A DNA stretch of 64,000 nt from Phoronis australis (taxonomy: Eukaryota > Phoronida > Phoronidae). Positions 12,915 through 24,109 of the stretch are shown here, one piece after another; position 1 is the stretch's first letter, and each line of letters opens with the position of its first letter. The notes beneath the pieces were generated by a model that was given only the letters and a program-made list of their open reading frames with translations, had not been told where the DNA came from and did no database searches. A program made the translations under genes and the position numbers. The DNA lies in contig NMRA01000346.1 of NCBI GenBank assembly GCA_002633005.1, forward strand, positions 131,165 through 195,164, written 5' to 3'.

Positions 12915-13881
12915 TGGGGAGCTAGGGCATTCAAGGAAAAGAAACATGTAGAAGAGAAATTGAAAACACGTGTCACCTACAAACTGAGATCGAGTCACTG
13001 ACCGGGACAATTTTATTAAAGGCCATTTTTTAGATTTTTTCTGTGTGGATCGCATATGCTGACTTGAAAACGTGCTCATATGAATATGCATACTTCCAAA
13101 CATCCGAGAAACTGGTTTTGCACAGATTCACCGGCGGTTTTATTCAGATTTTTACTGAATTTCAGGGAATTCTTATGGAATACAAAGTTATATTTCTTCA
13201 GTGACCCCTCTCTGAAATGGGATAATGAAATCTGTCTTTTTCTGTTTCTATTGTATTTTGAAATATCGTTTGATGTATTTTCTAGTTCCCTCGAGGGCCC
13301 GCTGATGGCAGCCTCCATGGCCACCCTTGGTTTTCTTATTCATCCTTGTTACATGTATTCAGTGCCACTCATGGAAACGGGCTCTAGTGATGGAAACGTT
13401 TGCTTTTTTCCTGTTTTTGCAAAATTAAAGAACCTCTCGTTGTAAGGAAGCTAGCCCCATGGTGGAATCAATTGTCACTGTTTTCGACTTTTTCAATGGT
13501 TTATCCATTCGATAATCTGGGCAGCATGCATGGGTCTCCCTCTCGGACGGAGTTTTGTCTTGAGCAACACGCGACAATTCCCCTTCCTCTGTAAACTTTC
13601 ACGAGGAGAACTGAGCAGATAACTTTTTTATAAGTCACATCTTCGGAGTTTGTTGTCGAGACTGTGGATTGGTTTGATAGACCGATAGATGGCGATACCA
13701 GGGCAGCAACATGGTTATAGATTCATGCATCACAAATGTATCACTGATGGCTTAGTGGTGGAACCATAGACTATATGGTGAAACGAGAAACTGTGCGAAT
13801 CATTATTTCTGCTGTCGATCCAGATGGTGTGGCAATGGAATCCGCCAAAAGACTACGTACAGCGACACACAGAGTAAAGTA

Positions 13882-13927
13882 TCTCGGGATCTCGAGATAA
13901 TTAAGTGGGAATCTCGAGATCCCGAGA
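13882..13927. repeat. Perfect inverted repeat with 17-bp arms
   Basis: The arms TCTCGGGATCTCGAGAT (13882-13898) and its exact complement (13911-13927) are separated by 12 bp, and each is followed by 'aattaa'-type sequence. The arms are themselves nearly palindromic (ATCTCGAGAT), so the site can form a strong hairpin or cruciform. Probably the core of a tiny foldback element. Confidence 0.7.
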
Positions 13928-15779
13928 TAATTAAAAAAAACGCGTGATCTTATCTTTAGGCCACTGTAGCAAGACGTGGCTCAAAGAGACAAAAACGTGA
14001 TATTTATTGAATATAAAAAACAGACAAAAACCCACAACATTTTAGTGATTGGATTCGAAAGATGGAAGAACGTGATGACCAACATTTTCACTTTATTTTG
14101 AATTACACAAAGGCAATGTTATCTATGGATTTATAAAGATGAAATGTCGTTACTTTCGACCGAAGAATCTCAAGAACAATATTTCTTTTGAAGAGGAGGG
14201 CGAGTCCCGCATTTGTAGGCTGGGTGCGCACATGACCAGTATGCATAAATTCCAAAGATTTTTTGAGGGAGGACACCCAAATACCCCGTGAATTGCCCGG
14301 AGCACTCCCTGTTGACGGTCAAGAACATATAATTATATGAGCACATCCAATAATTACCTAAAAATTCCATTCCGTAAATTAAAATTTTGAAAAAAGTCTT
14401 TCGGTTTAACAAACTGGCAGTCTAAGGAAATGCAACCGTAAGTTACCTAAGTTATCTTTCATAAAAATGCAAATCCGTGGTTACTTATACAGAAAAATCC
14501 CCGTTCAGTAATTATTGTATTGTTATCCCTTCCCAATATGTATGGTTCATGGGTTAATAGAAAGCAATGCAAGCGACCCGCTAGTGTAAGCTAACCGTAT
14601 AAAAAAATTACCTGTTTCTGCCCTTGTCATTTCAGGTTATTTCAGCCAGTATGTTATTGCCGCGAAGACATCGCTAATGCGATAATTGGCCTGTACAAAT
14701 GAACACAATAGAAGCTTAGATCAACTTTGTTAATATCAAGGACGGGCGGCGACACAGGTTTTCTCCGGTTGATGTTTAGATGCCTAGAAATACCACTGAA
14801 CGGAGCGGCTAAAACAAAAGCGAAAAAACTATAGCGCTTTCGCTCGACAGACGAGCTGTCCGCGAAGGGTCCTTCGTTAGCAGTGAGATTGACACGAATC
14901 GCTTTTTAGACAAAAATGATGCCAAAACGCGTTCACTCTGCCATAAATTGATAGATGTGACAATATAGAACAAAGGCATTTTACACTGGCACATGTGTTT
15001 TCTTTGAAGTATGCGGTCTGGATACAACGAGTAGTTTTGGGATAACTCAAACCTACAGCTGAGCAAAGGTCCAGCAAAAGTAGCCCTAGCAACCGCTCAG
15101 AATACTGGCGCTTTTTGCTTCTAGCAAAAGTACCAGCAAAAATGCTATTGTTTTAGCCAGCATGTGAACCGGGTGTAAGCAACAGTACGAGACCAATTGA
15201 ATCGTGGTAAGTGGTTTAAATCCAAAGTTTCCTTTGCAGTAACACATACGAACCAAAGCGTGGGACAAAATGAGTGGCGTACACACGGGAACACACGTAC
15301 GCACATACAAACGCGCATTTCGAGACCAGGTGAGCGTTCTGTAGAACGCTTTCATCATAAACGTTCCATATTTTCTGACTCTGATTTCGAGCGTACAAAT
15401 ACTTGACCGTTTGATCCTACTTTTGGCAAGAAACTCGCTTGTGGCGACAACGCGATGAACAACCTATCTGGAACTACTTTAATCTCAAATCATCGGTGAA
15501 ATTAAGAAGATCGCAAATCTTATTAAAAAATTGGCCGTTTTTACAATATTTGACCTATGTCTAGCAAAATACCTTATTTTCATTCTCGGGGAACTTCAAA
15601 TACGAAAAAAATAACAATGTAGCGAGAATATTTAACAGAACCACCTTTTAACTGGTTACAACTTATTCGAGATCAAAGGTTACACTTCCCGTTGCCAATG
15701 TGGATATGTCAATAACGCTATACTCTTGTGATTCACACTTCAGCGCATTTTTTTGTAAATTTTTGACGGAAGGTGAGGT

Positions 15780-16140
15780 TGTCGTAAGATCCAAGAAAAA
15801 TGTCCAATTTGGATCAACTTCGGAACATCGTATCTCAGAATTGTCTAAACGGAAACTTTAAGATACTGTACAGTCTACACTGTTCCCAACGCTGTTATAG
15901 GAATTGCTATTAAAACGTCCCAATTTTGCATGAGGGTCTATCAAAGTAGGAATCGTATGATTTTTATGAAAAACTGCATAAAACGAAAACGAAACGATAA
16001 TTTAGAAAACTGTGTGTTTGAGGTTTTATCTTGAACATTCATATTTATGAATTTGGTCAAATTCTTGATCATCTTGTTTTTGCTTAATTTTCCCAAAAAG
16101 CAATGTCACTTTACTGATTAATTAACTTTCACTAAGCGGT
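15780..16140 (+). repeat. Dispersed repeat family A, copy 1
   Basis: Diverged member of a roughly 0.3-0.5 kb repeat seen several times here (also 20090-20370, 22140-22610, 31780-32080, 38880-39320 on plus; about 41400-41700, 42080-42250 and 60340-60610 on minus). Landmarks in order are 'atgtccaatttgg', 'tatctcagaattg', 'aaaacgaaaacgaaacg' and 'ttatcttgaacattcata'. Non-coding; no clear ends seen. Confidence 0.55.
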
Positions 16141-16261
16141 ATAATCCACGAATTCGAAAAAGTGCGGGAAATTTGTCACATGGTTACTACTTCGGAAGCG
16201 CAGGAACCTTCAACGCCACAAGATACCATGGAGTTGGCAGTTGAACTTGATGTTGTTTAAT

Positions 16262-16406
16262 ACATGGGCAGCGCAGCACTGAAAAAAAGTAGGGGGCTAT
16301 AGCTCCTCAGCCCCCTGTGGTGCACCGCCTATAGACCATGGGCGGCGCAGCAATGAAAAACAGTGGGGGCTATAGGCCCCTAGTCCCTACGTTGCGCGGC
16401 CCATGT
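16262..16406. mobile_element. Mini foldback element with an internal direct repeat (145 bp)
   Basis: Starts ACATGGGCAGCGCAGCA and ends with the inverse GTTGCGCGGCCCATGT. The left end is repeated inside at 16336 (CATGGGCGGCGCAGCAATG), so the unit is partly duplicated in tandem with a period near 75 bp. Each half has a 'gggggctata' block. No coding sequence. Confidence 0.5.
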
Positions 16407-17220
16407 GATAGTGTGTCAATCGAAATGCATTCATCTGAACGATGTTTATAGGGTCGGAATTCTTCATCTTCGGCTCGTTGAAGGCATCTTCCAATGACGG
16501 AGTTGTTTCGCCCACACATCGCTCACATTCATTCAAAAGGTTCTTGCACTCACCGCCTGGTTCGTGTTTGTGTCGGCTTGAGACGCACAGTTCTCCACTA
16601 GTAGTCTATTTTTAGCGAGTACGTTTTAAAAAATAACTATATGTTATAATATAGTTTCACTTGTTAGAATCATCATAATACAGGTAGATTACATTCACCG
16701 GACTTGTAAGCAATAAATAATTTACAAGGAACAGTTCATAAAGCAACAATGCTTCAGTTTTGCGTGTGTTACCATTCCTGCATTTAGGGTTAGTCAGTCA
16801 GTCTTTGATTCAAATCACGGTCAAACAGATCGAGAGACTGCACCTTCGTCTTCGCGTCATACTGCTTTTAGGATACTTAGTTTTATTTAGAATACTTCGG
16901 CAGTAGTGCCTCTGTGGTGCAGAAGTTATCTAACAATCAATGTCGTATCATTTTTAACGAACTCTTCACACCAGGTATAATTAGAGCCGTAAAGAAATTG
17001 TTAGTCTCCAAATAATTGACATGTACAAAATAATAACAAAAGATCAATTTTAATCTCTATCTACAGGCTTTTTGGAAATGCGAAAATAAACAATAATAGG
17101 CTAGTCCACTAAGTAAGTTTCCAAATAAGGAAGTGAACAATCAGAAAGCTGACTACTGCACTAAATCAGTTGCGTCCTCTAGCGGCAAGCAATACGTGAC
17201 TTTCTGTGGAAAGAAACATT

Positions 17221-18719
17221 CTTAAAGACACCGTATAACGACCAAATGACTATGGAACACGCTAAATGTATAAATCGTTGATCAACACAAGCATATCATC
17301 TTTTCGTTTACTCCGGACATTACCTAATTACGCCAATTACTATCGTAAGACCCCACCTTGCAGGAACCCCATATGAGCCGACAAAAAACTTTAGGTGGCA
17401 CTCGTACTAATTGACGCAAGTGGCCATATCATTGTGACCCGAGACGTACAGTCCGTTGCCACAGGAAACTTACCTAACGGTGACGGCTCCATTATTCAAA
17501 TTACATCTATTAGAGACAACAAAACTAAAATATTACGGCACATACATGTATATCGGCACAGCCACTTGCATGTACATATAATATCCTACAAGTCGCTGTG
17601 CCACGATAGCCTAAAGCCGCCGAAGTCAGCAGCGCGGTCTCAGTGGGGACTACTTACACTGTCTAACATCAAACGCTTATTCGGGTCCTAACGAACCGAT
17701 TAAAGTACAGGTTCCCTGCGTGCAGTACGGGTCAGGCTGGCAATGAATGGAGATTCATCGGACCCACGGTGATATCCTGGCGGAATGCGCGTACCAGAGA
17801 ACTAATGTGTTTATAGGCGCTCTGTGACGATAATTACGGGATTATGTTAAGGGAATGTGTAATCAATCAACGCAATTGCTAATACAGCAGAATTCAAATT
17901 AATCCCACGTTATTTCTTGAGTTCGAAAATTTCGGAAATTATGTCTCAAAATTGTCGGGTGAAATTCCAAATGATTTTGTTATTTCCAATAGGTTTCTTT
18001 CTTGGTTTCACCATGAATTCTGCTTTTCTGACACAAATGCGGGGCCATTATTTTTTAACATGCTGTGCGTGAGCGTTTCGCTTCGTAAGATGTGTAACGC
18101 CGCGTTTCGCCTTGACACAATCCCGTAATTATCAGATTAGTTCTCTGATACACGCATTCCGACAGGATGTCGCCGTGGGTCCGACGAATCTCCATTCATT
18201 GCCAACCTGTCCTGCACTGCACGCAGGGACCCTGTACTTTAATCGGCTCGTTAGGCCCTGATGTCTTTGTGAATAAGAGTACTCAGTACGGTTTGACTGA
18301 GTAAGTCGTCCCCACCGCTATGTGATCGTGGCACAGCGACTTGTAGGATATTACACGCAAGTGGAAGTGCCGAGATCATATGCGTCGTAGAATTTTAACT
18401 TTGTTTTTGTATCTCATAGGTGTAATTTTGAAATTCTGTGATTCGAAATATGCACACGTCACCGTAAGGTACGTTTCCTGTGGCAAAGGACTTTACGTCT
18501 CGGGTCACAACGATATCATTTGCGTCGATTAGTACGAGCGCCACCAAAAGTTTTTTGTCGGCGCTTAATGGGGTTCCTGATGGGGTCGTACGATAGTAAT
18601 TGGCGTAATTAGTTAATATCCGGAGTAAACGAAGAGATGATATGTTTGTGTTGATCACTGATCTATATATATTTAACATGTTCAAAAGTCATTTGGCAGT
18701 TATACGGTGGCTTTAAGTG
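17221..18719. mobile_element. Long foldback element: about 0.6-kb inverted arms around a 0.25-kb spacer
   Basis: The left arm (17221 to about 17855) begins CTTAAAGACACCGTATAAC. The right arm (about 18110 to 18719), read on the minus strand, begins CTTAAAGCCACCGTATAAC and follows the left arm block by block. Shared blocks include 'gttgatcaacacaa', 'tttactccggac', 'ctcgtactaat', 'gtgacccgagacgta' and 'gggattatgt'. The arms are roughly 80 percent alike by eye with small indels. Each arm carries a homologous open frame in the same orientation relative to the arm (17395-17691 plus; 18395-18685 minus), both reading A-L-V-L-I-D-A early on. I do not recognise the peptide. No target duplication is evident. 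A transcript across it would fold into a long double-stranded RNA. Confidence 0.8.
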
Positions 18720-19040
18720 TGTTGGGTACTCGTCATTCCGTCAGTAGTTGTTTGTCGATGTCACATCAAAACTGTTAAGCACATCTTTCCATGCATGGCA
18801 GCCCTGTTTGTACTGAACGGTGTCTGTGGTTGGCGACAAAATGAAAGTCTACAAAGCACAGGCCGCTCCGGCAACACGTACTGAGTCTATCTCCCAGGTG
18901 TGTGTTGAGAAAAAGAGCAACGATAGATCAGAATGACGGTACTTTTTCTATCCGCTGTGGGTGGGCTAATATCCGAGGTGGCCTTATACACGAGAGTAAC
19001 CCAAAGCAGGATGCGGTTGGTATTCCAGCTGATACGGCGG

Positions 19041-19248
19041 TTAGACGACCAGTCTTGTCACTGATACACGGCATCCGGCAGCAGAATAACAGTACATAAG
19101 GTTGCCCACGACTTGTCTCTTCCTCCTAACACCAGGAAGTGTGGCAGCTTTCATGGTTAAGTTGACTCTAACCCGCCTCGTGCACACTCCTCGCACACTA
19201 ATCGTTTGAACCTTTAGGTACGATCTGTTACCAAAGTTGTCTCTCATG
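19041..19248 (-). CDS. Unidentified gene, putative exon 3 (may be terminal)
   Basis: The acceptor on the minus strand is strong (a T-rich tract then CAG, AG at 19249-19250). The first base completes a phase-2 codon from the exon ending at 20588, giving Ser. The frame then stays open for 68 codons to a TAA at 19041. It includes a cysteine-containing V-R-G-V-C-T-R-R block and a basic R-R-K-R-Q that resembles a furin site. I saw no poly(A) signal close by and no good donor inside, so whether it ends here or is spliced earlier (for instance near 19130) is open. Confidence 0.35.
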
Positions 19249-19619
19249 CTGAAAAAACAACAATCGAGTGGTACGTATCATCGCCGGGTTCATAATCATT
19301 TACTTCGTAAGCCAACACTGACATGCTTGTACTATCTAATGCACGACATTTTCTTGAAAGCTCGGGCAGAATGTTAATCTATCATTTCTGCTTTTTCAAA
19401 GTTGTGTTTCCCTTCCTCGTAAGTTGTCTCTGTGGCGCTAGTAGTCTTGAGCTGACTCACGAAATGTTGATTTCCACGACCTGATGTTTAGCAGGTTTAG
19501 GTGAGGCTACTCGTGGACGAGCCGGTCTAGTTGCCACCTGGTGACTAGGTTCGTTACAATCCAATTTAATGACAGTCAACACGTGGCGAGACCGTCATTT
19601 CAGAAGTCGCATAATGCGG

Positions 19620-19770
19620 AGGGGTCATGGCAAAAACATGCACCGGGGAGGGGGGAGGGTGGCTCGGAGCTCTAGAACGGGCTCCCTATTTGGAGAAATG
19701 GGCAAACAGGTCCGCTTCAGAGAAACAAGAACTCAGAAAAAGTACAAAAACGAGACATAAGTCCACTAAA
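19620..19770 (+). repeat. Dispersed repeat family D, copy 1
   Basis: Shares the ordered words 'gggcaaacaggtccg', 'ttcagagaa' and 'taagtccactaaaa' with 57640-57740. The 97-codon open frame across it follows the repeat and is not supported as a gene. Confidence 0.45.
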
Positions 19771-20089
19771 AGACAGGAACTACCAAAATCCGGCAAATGC
19801 ATAATTCAATTGGACGTACCACGTGAGTCTTTTTTAGTAAAAGGTCAACATTCTCAAAAATTCAAGCCCCCTATTTTTAAGCTGGGCGTGCGCATGAAAA
19901 ATAACTTTTGTCATGAATGAACTAAGCAATCCATGGACTTACATAGGGCCTATAGCACCACTAAATCCATGGGTTAAAACGTATGTCCAAAATAGAATGA
20001 TTGCAAATACTATGGCACTGAGAAATGACCGGTATGATCCAAACGAACGTTTCAGATACTATGCTTGAGGCAGTGTATTCCGGCGCTGG

Positions 20090-20370
20090 GCTACCAAAAT
20101 GAAAAAATATCGAGTTGCGTAAAATGTAAACGAAACTATGATGAAAAAATTTTTCGTCATTCCATCTTGAACATTTATAACAGTGAAATTAGAACATGTT
20201 CTGTTTTTCGGTAGTCATGTGTTTCTTTATCTTTAGCTAAAACGGCATGGTCACGTGACTCAATTGCTATCAGTGTCAAAAGTTATATTTCACAGGCTTC
20301 TACTTTGACACAACGTATACCTTTGCTGAGTTCTTCTATAGTTTTGTAGATATTTTGTTTAGTGCAAAGA
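20090..20370 (+). repeat. Dispersed repeat family A, copy 2
   Basis: Carries the family's most conserved word, GGTCACGTGACTCAATT, at 20249-20265, followed by 'cacaggcttctactttgac' and a 'gttttgtagat' end, in the family order. Confidence 0.55.
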
Positions 20371-20587
20371 TTTACGCAGTATAAGCTTTACAACATAATG
20401 AGCTTGTGTTTTACAACGGGCATTCAAAGGCCCACAATTAATTAGTTAAAGTTATTGAAACTATTGTATACAGGGATACGCCACAGTTTTGGTTAACAGA
20501 TCGGTTGCACATCAACAACATTAAGCCAGAATGTAATTCTAGGTAACACTAAAACAGATCTACTAGTTTGTGAGACGAAATCTTTAC

Positions 20588-20992
20588 CTTGACCAAAGCT
20601 TAACAAGCATTCGCTCTTTTAGAGGATTGGACAGCAACAGGACGGCACTCATCTTGAAAACACTGTCACGTGGCGCTCTGGTAATCTGATGATTCGTTAC
20701 GTTGACGTTTGGCCGACTGGAAATCGGCCCGCTTGGGTAGAGGCAGTGGTCTTTCATGGAGCATTTGTATAATTTTCGAGGGACGAAAAAAATACGTCGT
20801 CTTGTGACAAGATGTTTGATTCCATAGGTGATACTGCTCACGTCAACAACTACCGAAAAAACGGCAGGTGTTTTAACCTTTATAGCCTCCAAATCAAAAT
20901 CTTCCAGAAGGTTCTTGTTGACTTTGACTACCGAGTTCTTCTTTGTTTCGAGAGTGACGTGATTCGCAAATTCTTTACCATTTGCGAATAGC
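20588..20992 (-). CDS. Unidentified gene, putative exon 2
   Basis: A 405-nt minus-strand exon. The acceptor is 'tgttttgcag' (AG at 20993-20994) and the donor CAAG/GTAAAG (GT at 20586-20587). It enters and leaves in phase 2, matching both the exon at 23927-24105 and the acceptor at 19248. It encodes about 134 residues with alternating hydrophobic strands (for example P-A-V-F-S-V-V-V-D-V), two cysteines close together (K-C-S-M-K-D-H-C) and an N-V-T site. This suggests an extracellular beta-sandwich protein. I compared it mentally with ML/NPC2, integrin, transglutaminase and ZP domains and could not place it. Matching phases across three exons make a real gene likely despite the missing name. 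Confidence 0.5.
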
Positions 20993-21879
20993 CTGCAAAA
21001 CATTTCGACAAATATTCATTTTATAGAGCCTATTATCAACTATCTACATGTTAACTAATTCTATAACGAATTAACGGCAGCTTTTTAACAAGTTCGTTTT
21101 TTTATTTTTACGCGAATGCAGATACGTTAGCGTTATCATGTGGAGTTTGCCTGAACTAATCCCAATGTTTGCTGGGATTCTGAGTTCCATGATCAAATTC
21201 AGCAGGAATGATACGGGAAAAAATATTCATGGATTCACAGTTTGTTTATTAATTTAAAATTACTCTGGCTTGACCTACGGCAGTATTGCAACCTGTATTC
21301 CAATTTGCCTAATTGGAATAAATTATTAGGGGAAATTGTGTAAAAAGATTCATGCGAAATTTGTTGGATTCGTGAATAGATGGGAGCGCATCCATTACAG
21401 CCACTGTATTGCTGTTTCGGATTTGTTTCGGCAAAACCGTAATCATGCCCCTCCAAAAAACGAACTCTCACCGCGAAGCCAGCCACGACACTCCAAAACT
21501 GCAATCATACCGTTACTATGGGAAAATAAGACAGCGTACTAACTGAGTCTGTAGTCAGAGACAGAAAGTTGTGATATTTTTACCTTCATTCATGGCTATT
21601 TAGTTCTATCGATGTGAAATTTCAGCGTTCTTCTTTTATGTCACAGGTATCGCCGTTAGTTTTGGATTAGAATCATAAGTTTGAGTGTCAGCGCGGTATT
21701 CCGCGAGACATTTGGTTAGGCCTGTGTCATAAGTTGGTAGAGGGCTCTTAACCTTGTAAAAAATAAACATTCCCTTAGACAATGTTGACAAGGATGTCGT
21801 TAAAAAGGCAGTAATTTATTATTGCTTTTTAACTTTAAAGGTGAGAGAAGCGAGTGATTAGTCAAACTTAAAAGCGCGC

Positions 21880-22140
21880 TGTTTAGCTGGTTAAAAACTG
21901 AAAATCGAATTAGGCCGTTTAACCTCTTCAAATCGATATCATAATCATTATATTCCTTATTGTGATAGGGTACTGTTTAATCTTCTAACAGGTACATCGA
22001 AACCACAAGCCATTCACTCACTTGAACGCTTCGGAATCTATCGGGGTTGGCCAACCCTTAAACTGCGAATGTCTCATGTTGTGACTGGAGTTAGAAACCA
22101 AATATTATGAGACCAATTTTATGAGAGGAAAAAGAACTCA
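21880..22140 (+). repeat. Dispersed repeat family B, copy 3
   Basis: Begins 'aaaatcgaattaggcc' and contains 'tattgtgataggg', 'ggttggccaaccc' and 'gaccaattttatgag', in family order. It runs straight into a family A copy at 22140, so A and B may be parts of one longer ancestral repeat. Confidence 0.55.
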
Positions 22141-22610
22141 AAAAGATGTCCAAATTTGGCTAACTTCAAAATGTTTTGTCCCGAACATGGCTGGTCTGAT
22201 ACATATTCTGAATTTTCCGATGCTGTGCTTTATGCATTGTTTTTCAAAGCGTTATTAGAACTTCTTACTAAACTGTTTTATTTTTCATGGGGGGGGGNCA
22301 TTGAAGTTTCATAAAACGAAAACGAAATGACATTTTAGAGAATTGTTACAGCATTTTTGAGATCTCGCCTTGAAATTTACATCCGAAGAAAATTAGATCA
22401 TGTTATTGATACGGTTGTTTCCCTATCAATATACCTTTATTATTTGACAAATTTTACTAAAGCGACGTGGTCACGTGACCCAATTGTTAATAAATTATTA
22501 AAAATATAAAAATCAAATTATACAGGCTTGTTATTTTCAGACATATTTGCTTTTCCTGAGCTACAATCTACAGTTTGTAGATACTTGACTATGTACGCTG
22601 GTGTAACCCT
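22140..22610 (+). repeat. Dispersed repeat family A, copy 3 (best preserved)
   Basis: The most complete copy: 'gtccaaatttggctaacttc', then 'ttatgcattgtttttc', then 'aaaacgaaaacgaaatg', then GGTCACGTGACCCAATTG (22469-22486), then 'tacaggcttgttattttcag', ending near 'gtttgtagatact'. It includes an undetermined base after a G run at 22298. Confidence 0.6.
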
Positions 22611-23926
22611 AAGATTTACTTAACCGTAATTCTGTTTCCCTTTTTTCACCGGTTAAACAAGAAGAGTTCTTTTTAAATTGTGTCAAATGACGTAAAACAC
22701 AGCCTGGAACAAAGGGTGAAATTCCGCATTTTTCATATCTGTACTTCATCGTTTACACTACACTATCAGAAGGCAGAGAGGAAATGTTTTTGTTTTCCCA
22801 ACTTTGCTATCTATGTGCGTAATATTCCGCCGTTTGGTTAACGCTAAGACGTCTCAAATAACTCAGTTTTATGTTGTAAATTTTTTGAACTCCGTATGGG
22901 CGCAATCTCATCTTTGATTGTTTTTTTATTAGTTGGAAAGGTGCATAACACGTGTTGGTGATGTCTCTCAAACCAAACTGCATCAGTGGTTGACCTCAAC
23001 TAATGCGGATTCGTGAATTGGCGACAATGACTTAACTGAAAACACGTTTCTACGGTGATTTGTAAATGACACAAAAACAATGTCAATTTACTACTTAAAC
23101 TATATCAAAATACAACAAAGGGGTAATAAAACACAAAATTGAACCATTATCGCCAAATGGTTGTCCGTAAACCTTGAAAATCTCAAACCTTTAGTAAATT
23201 ACTTTTTTTACACCGGACAACTTACCTTGAAGCCAGAACTGAAACGCTTAACTTAGCTGTCAACTTTTGAAAGTAAATGTAAATCATTTCTACTAAAAAT
23301 GTTTGTCGTTACAAAAGCTTCTAAAATTTCCAATTAGTACTCGCGCTGCTGTAAAGTTAGATAACTTTAAAAGCCTGTGAAGCGATTGACGACTGTGTCT
23401 AACAGTTGTATTCACCAGGAAAGAACAGAGGTAGTTTATTTCTATGTTTCTATGTTCTTTTTCTAGAAGCCCTGTGGTTCATATACACACAATTATACTT
23501 TACAAAAAAGTACGTTATCTACATCGTCTCTTCTGTTGCCAGCTGGTAGCAAATACTGAGCTAAATTTAAATCATCACACTTCTGCACGACATTTTCTGA
23601 GGTTATTTCACAGTTCATGCTTCACTCTCTTGAAATTTGTTCTTAAATCGTAGTAAGATGGACACACTATTAAAAATGATATTCGTCTTCCACAATGTGG
23701 AGACACAAGCACTGCTATTCTTTCTAGAAATAATCAAATATATTCCTCTTTCTATTTGTAAGTTATTATTTGAACATCTAAATTTTGCCAAAACCTTCAG
23801 ACATTTTGTAGATTTTACAGTTGCCACATATTTTATTTCTAAAAGTAACTGAAGTTCGCGTAATCTGTAACTATCAAAAGTACTGACATCCAGCAACCCG
23901 CGCCGTAACCGAAACGGATAATGTAC

Positions 23927-24105
23927 CTGTGATCCACAACAAAAATGGAACCTGCCCCGTCTCTGCTGACGTCTTGAAGAGCAACTCTGTAGCTCACAGT
24001 CGCATTCAAGAGAATACTACATTTTTCATAGGTCTCGACCTTCGTTTCACTCAACCCAACTCTGACTGGTCCCAACGACACGGGAACACTTCGCACAAAG
24101 GATAC
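23927..24105 (-). CDS. Unidentified gene, putative exon 1 of those visible
   Basis: A 179-nt minus-strand exon between an acceptor 'aattcttttag' (AG at 24106-24107) and a donor CACAG/GTACAT (GT at 23925-23926). The frame is open from its first base for 59 codons and ends in phase 2. Joined to 20588-20992, the split codon becomes Arg and the frame continues. Content is beta-strand-like (S-I-L-L-N-A-T-V-S-Y-R-V and G-S-I-F-V-V-D) with an N-A-T glycosylation site. No upstream exon or start codon was found, so the gene's 5' end is missing or lies further right. Confidence 0.45.
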
Positions 24106-24109
24106 CTAA

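Larger units (their letters stand above)
12185..15770. other. Stretch without a recognisable gene
   Basis: Contains a short inverted-repeat element (12754-12914) and a self-complementary hairpin (13882-13927). The open frames here, including a 121-codon plus-strand one at 13080-13445, have no motifs, no convincing splice sites and low-complexity hydrophobic composition. Confidence 0.5.

Noticed and set aside
13080-13445. 121-codon plus-strand frame
   Set aside because: Low-complexity Phe/Leu-rich reading of T-rich DNA, with no supporting signals.
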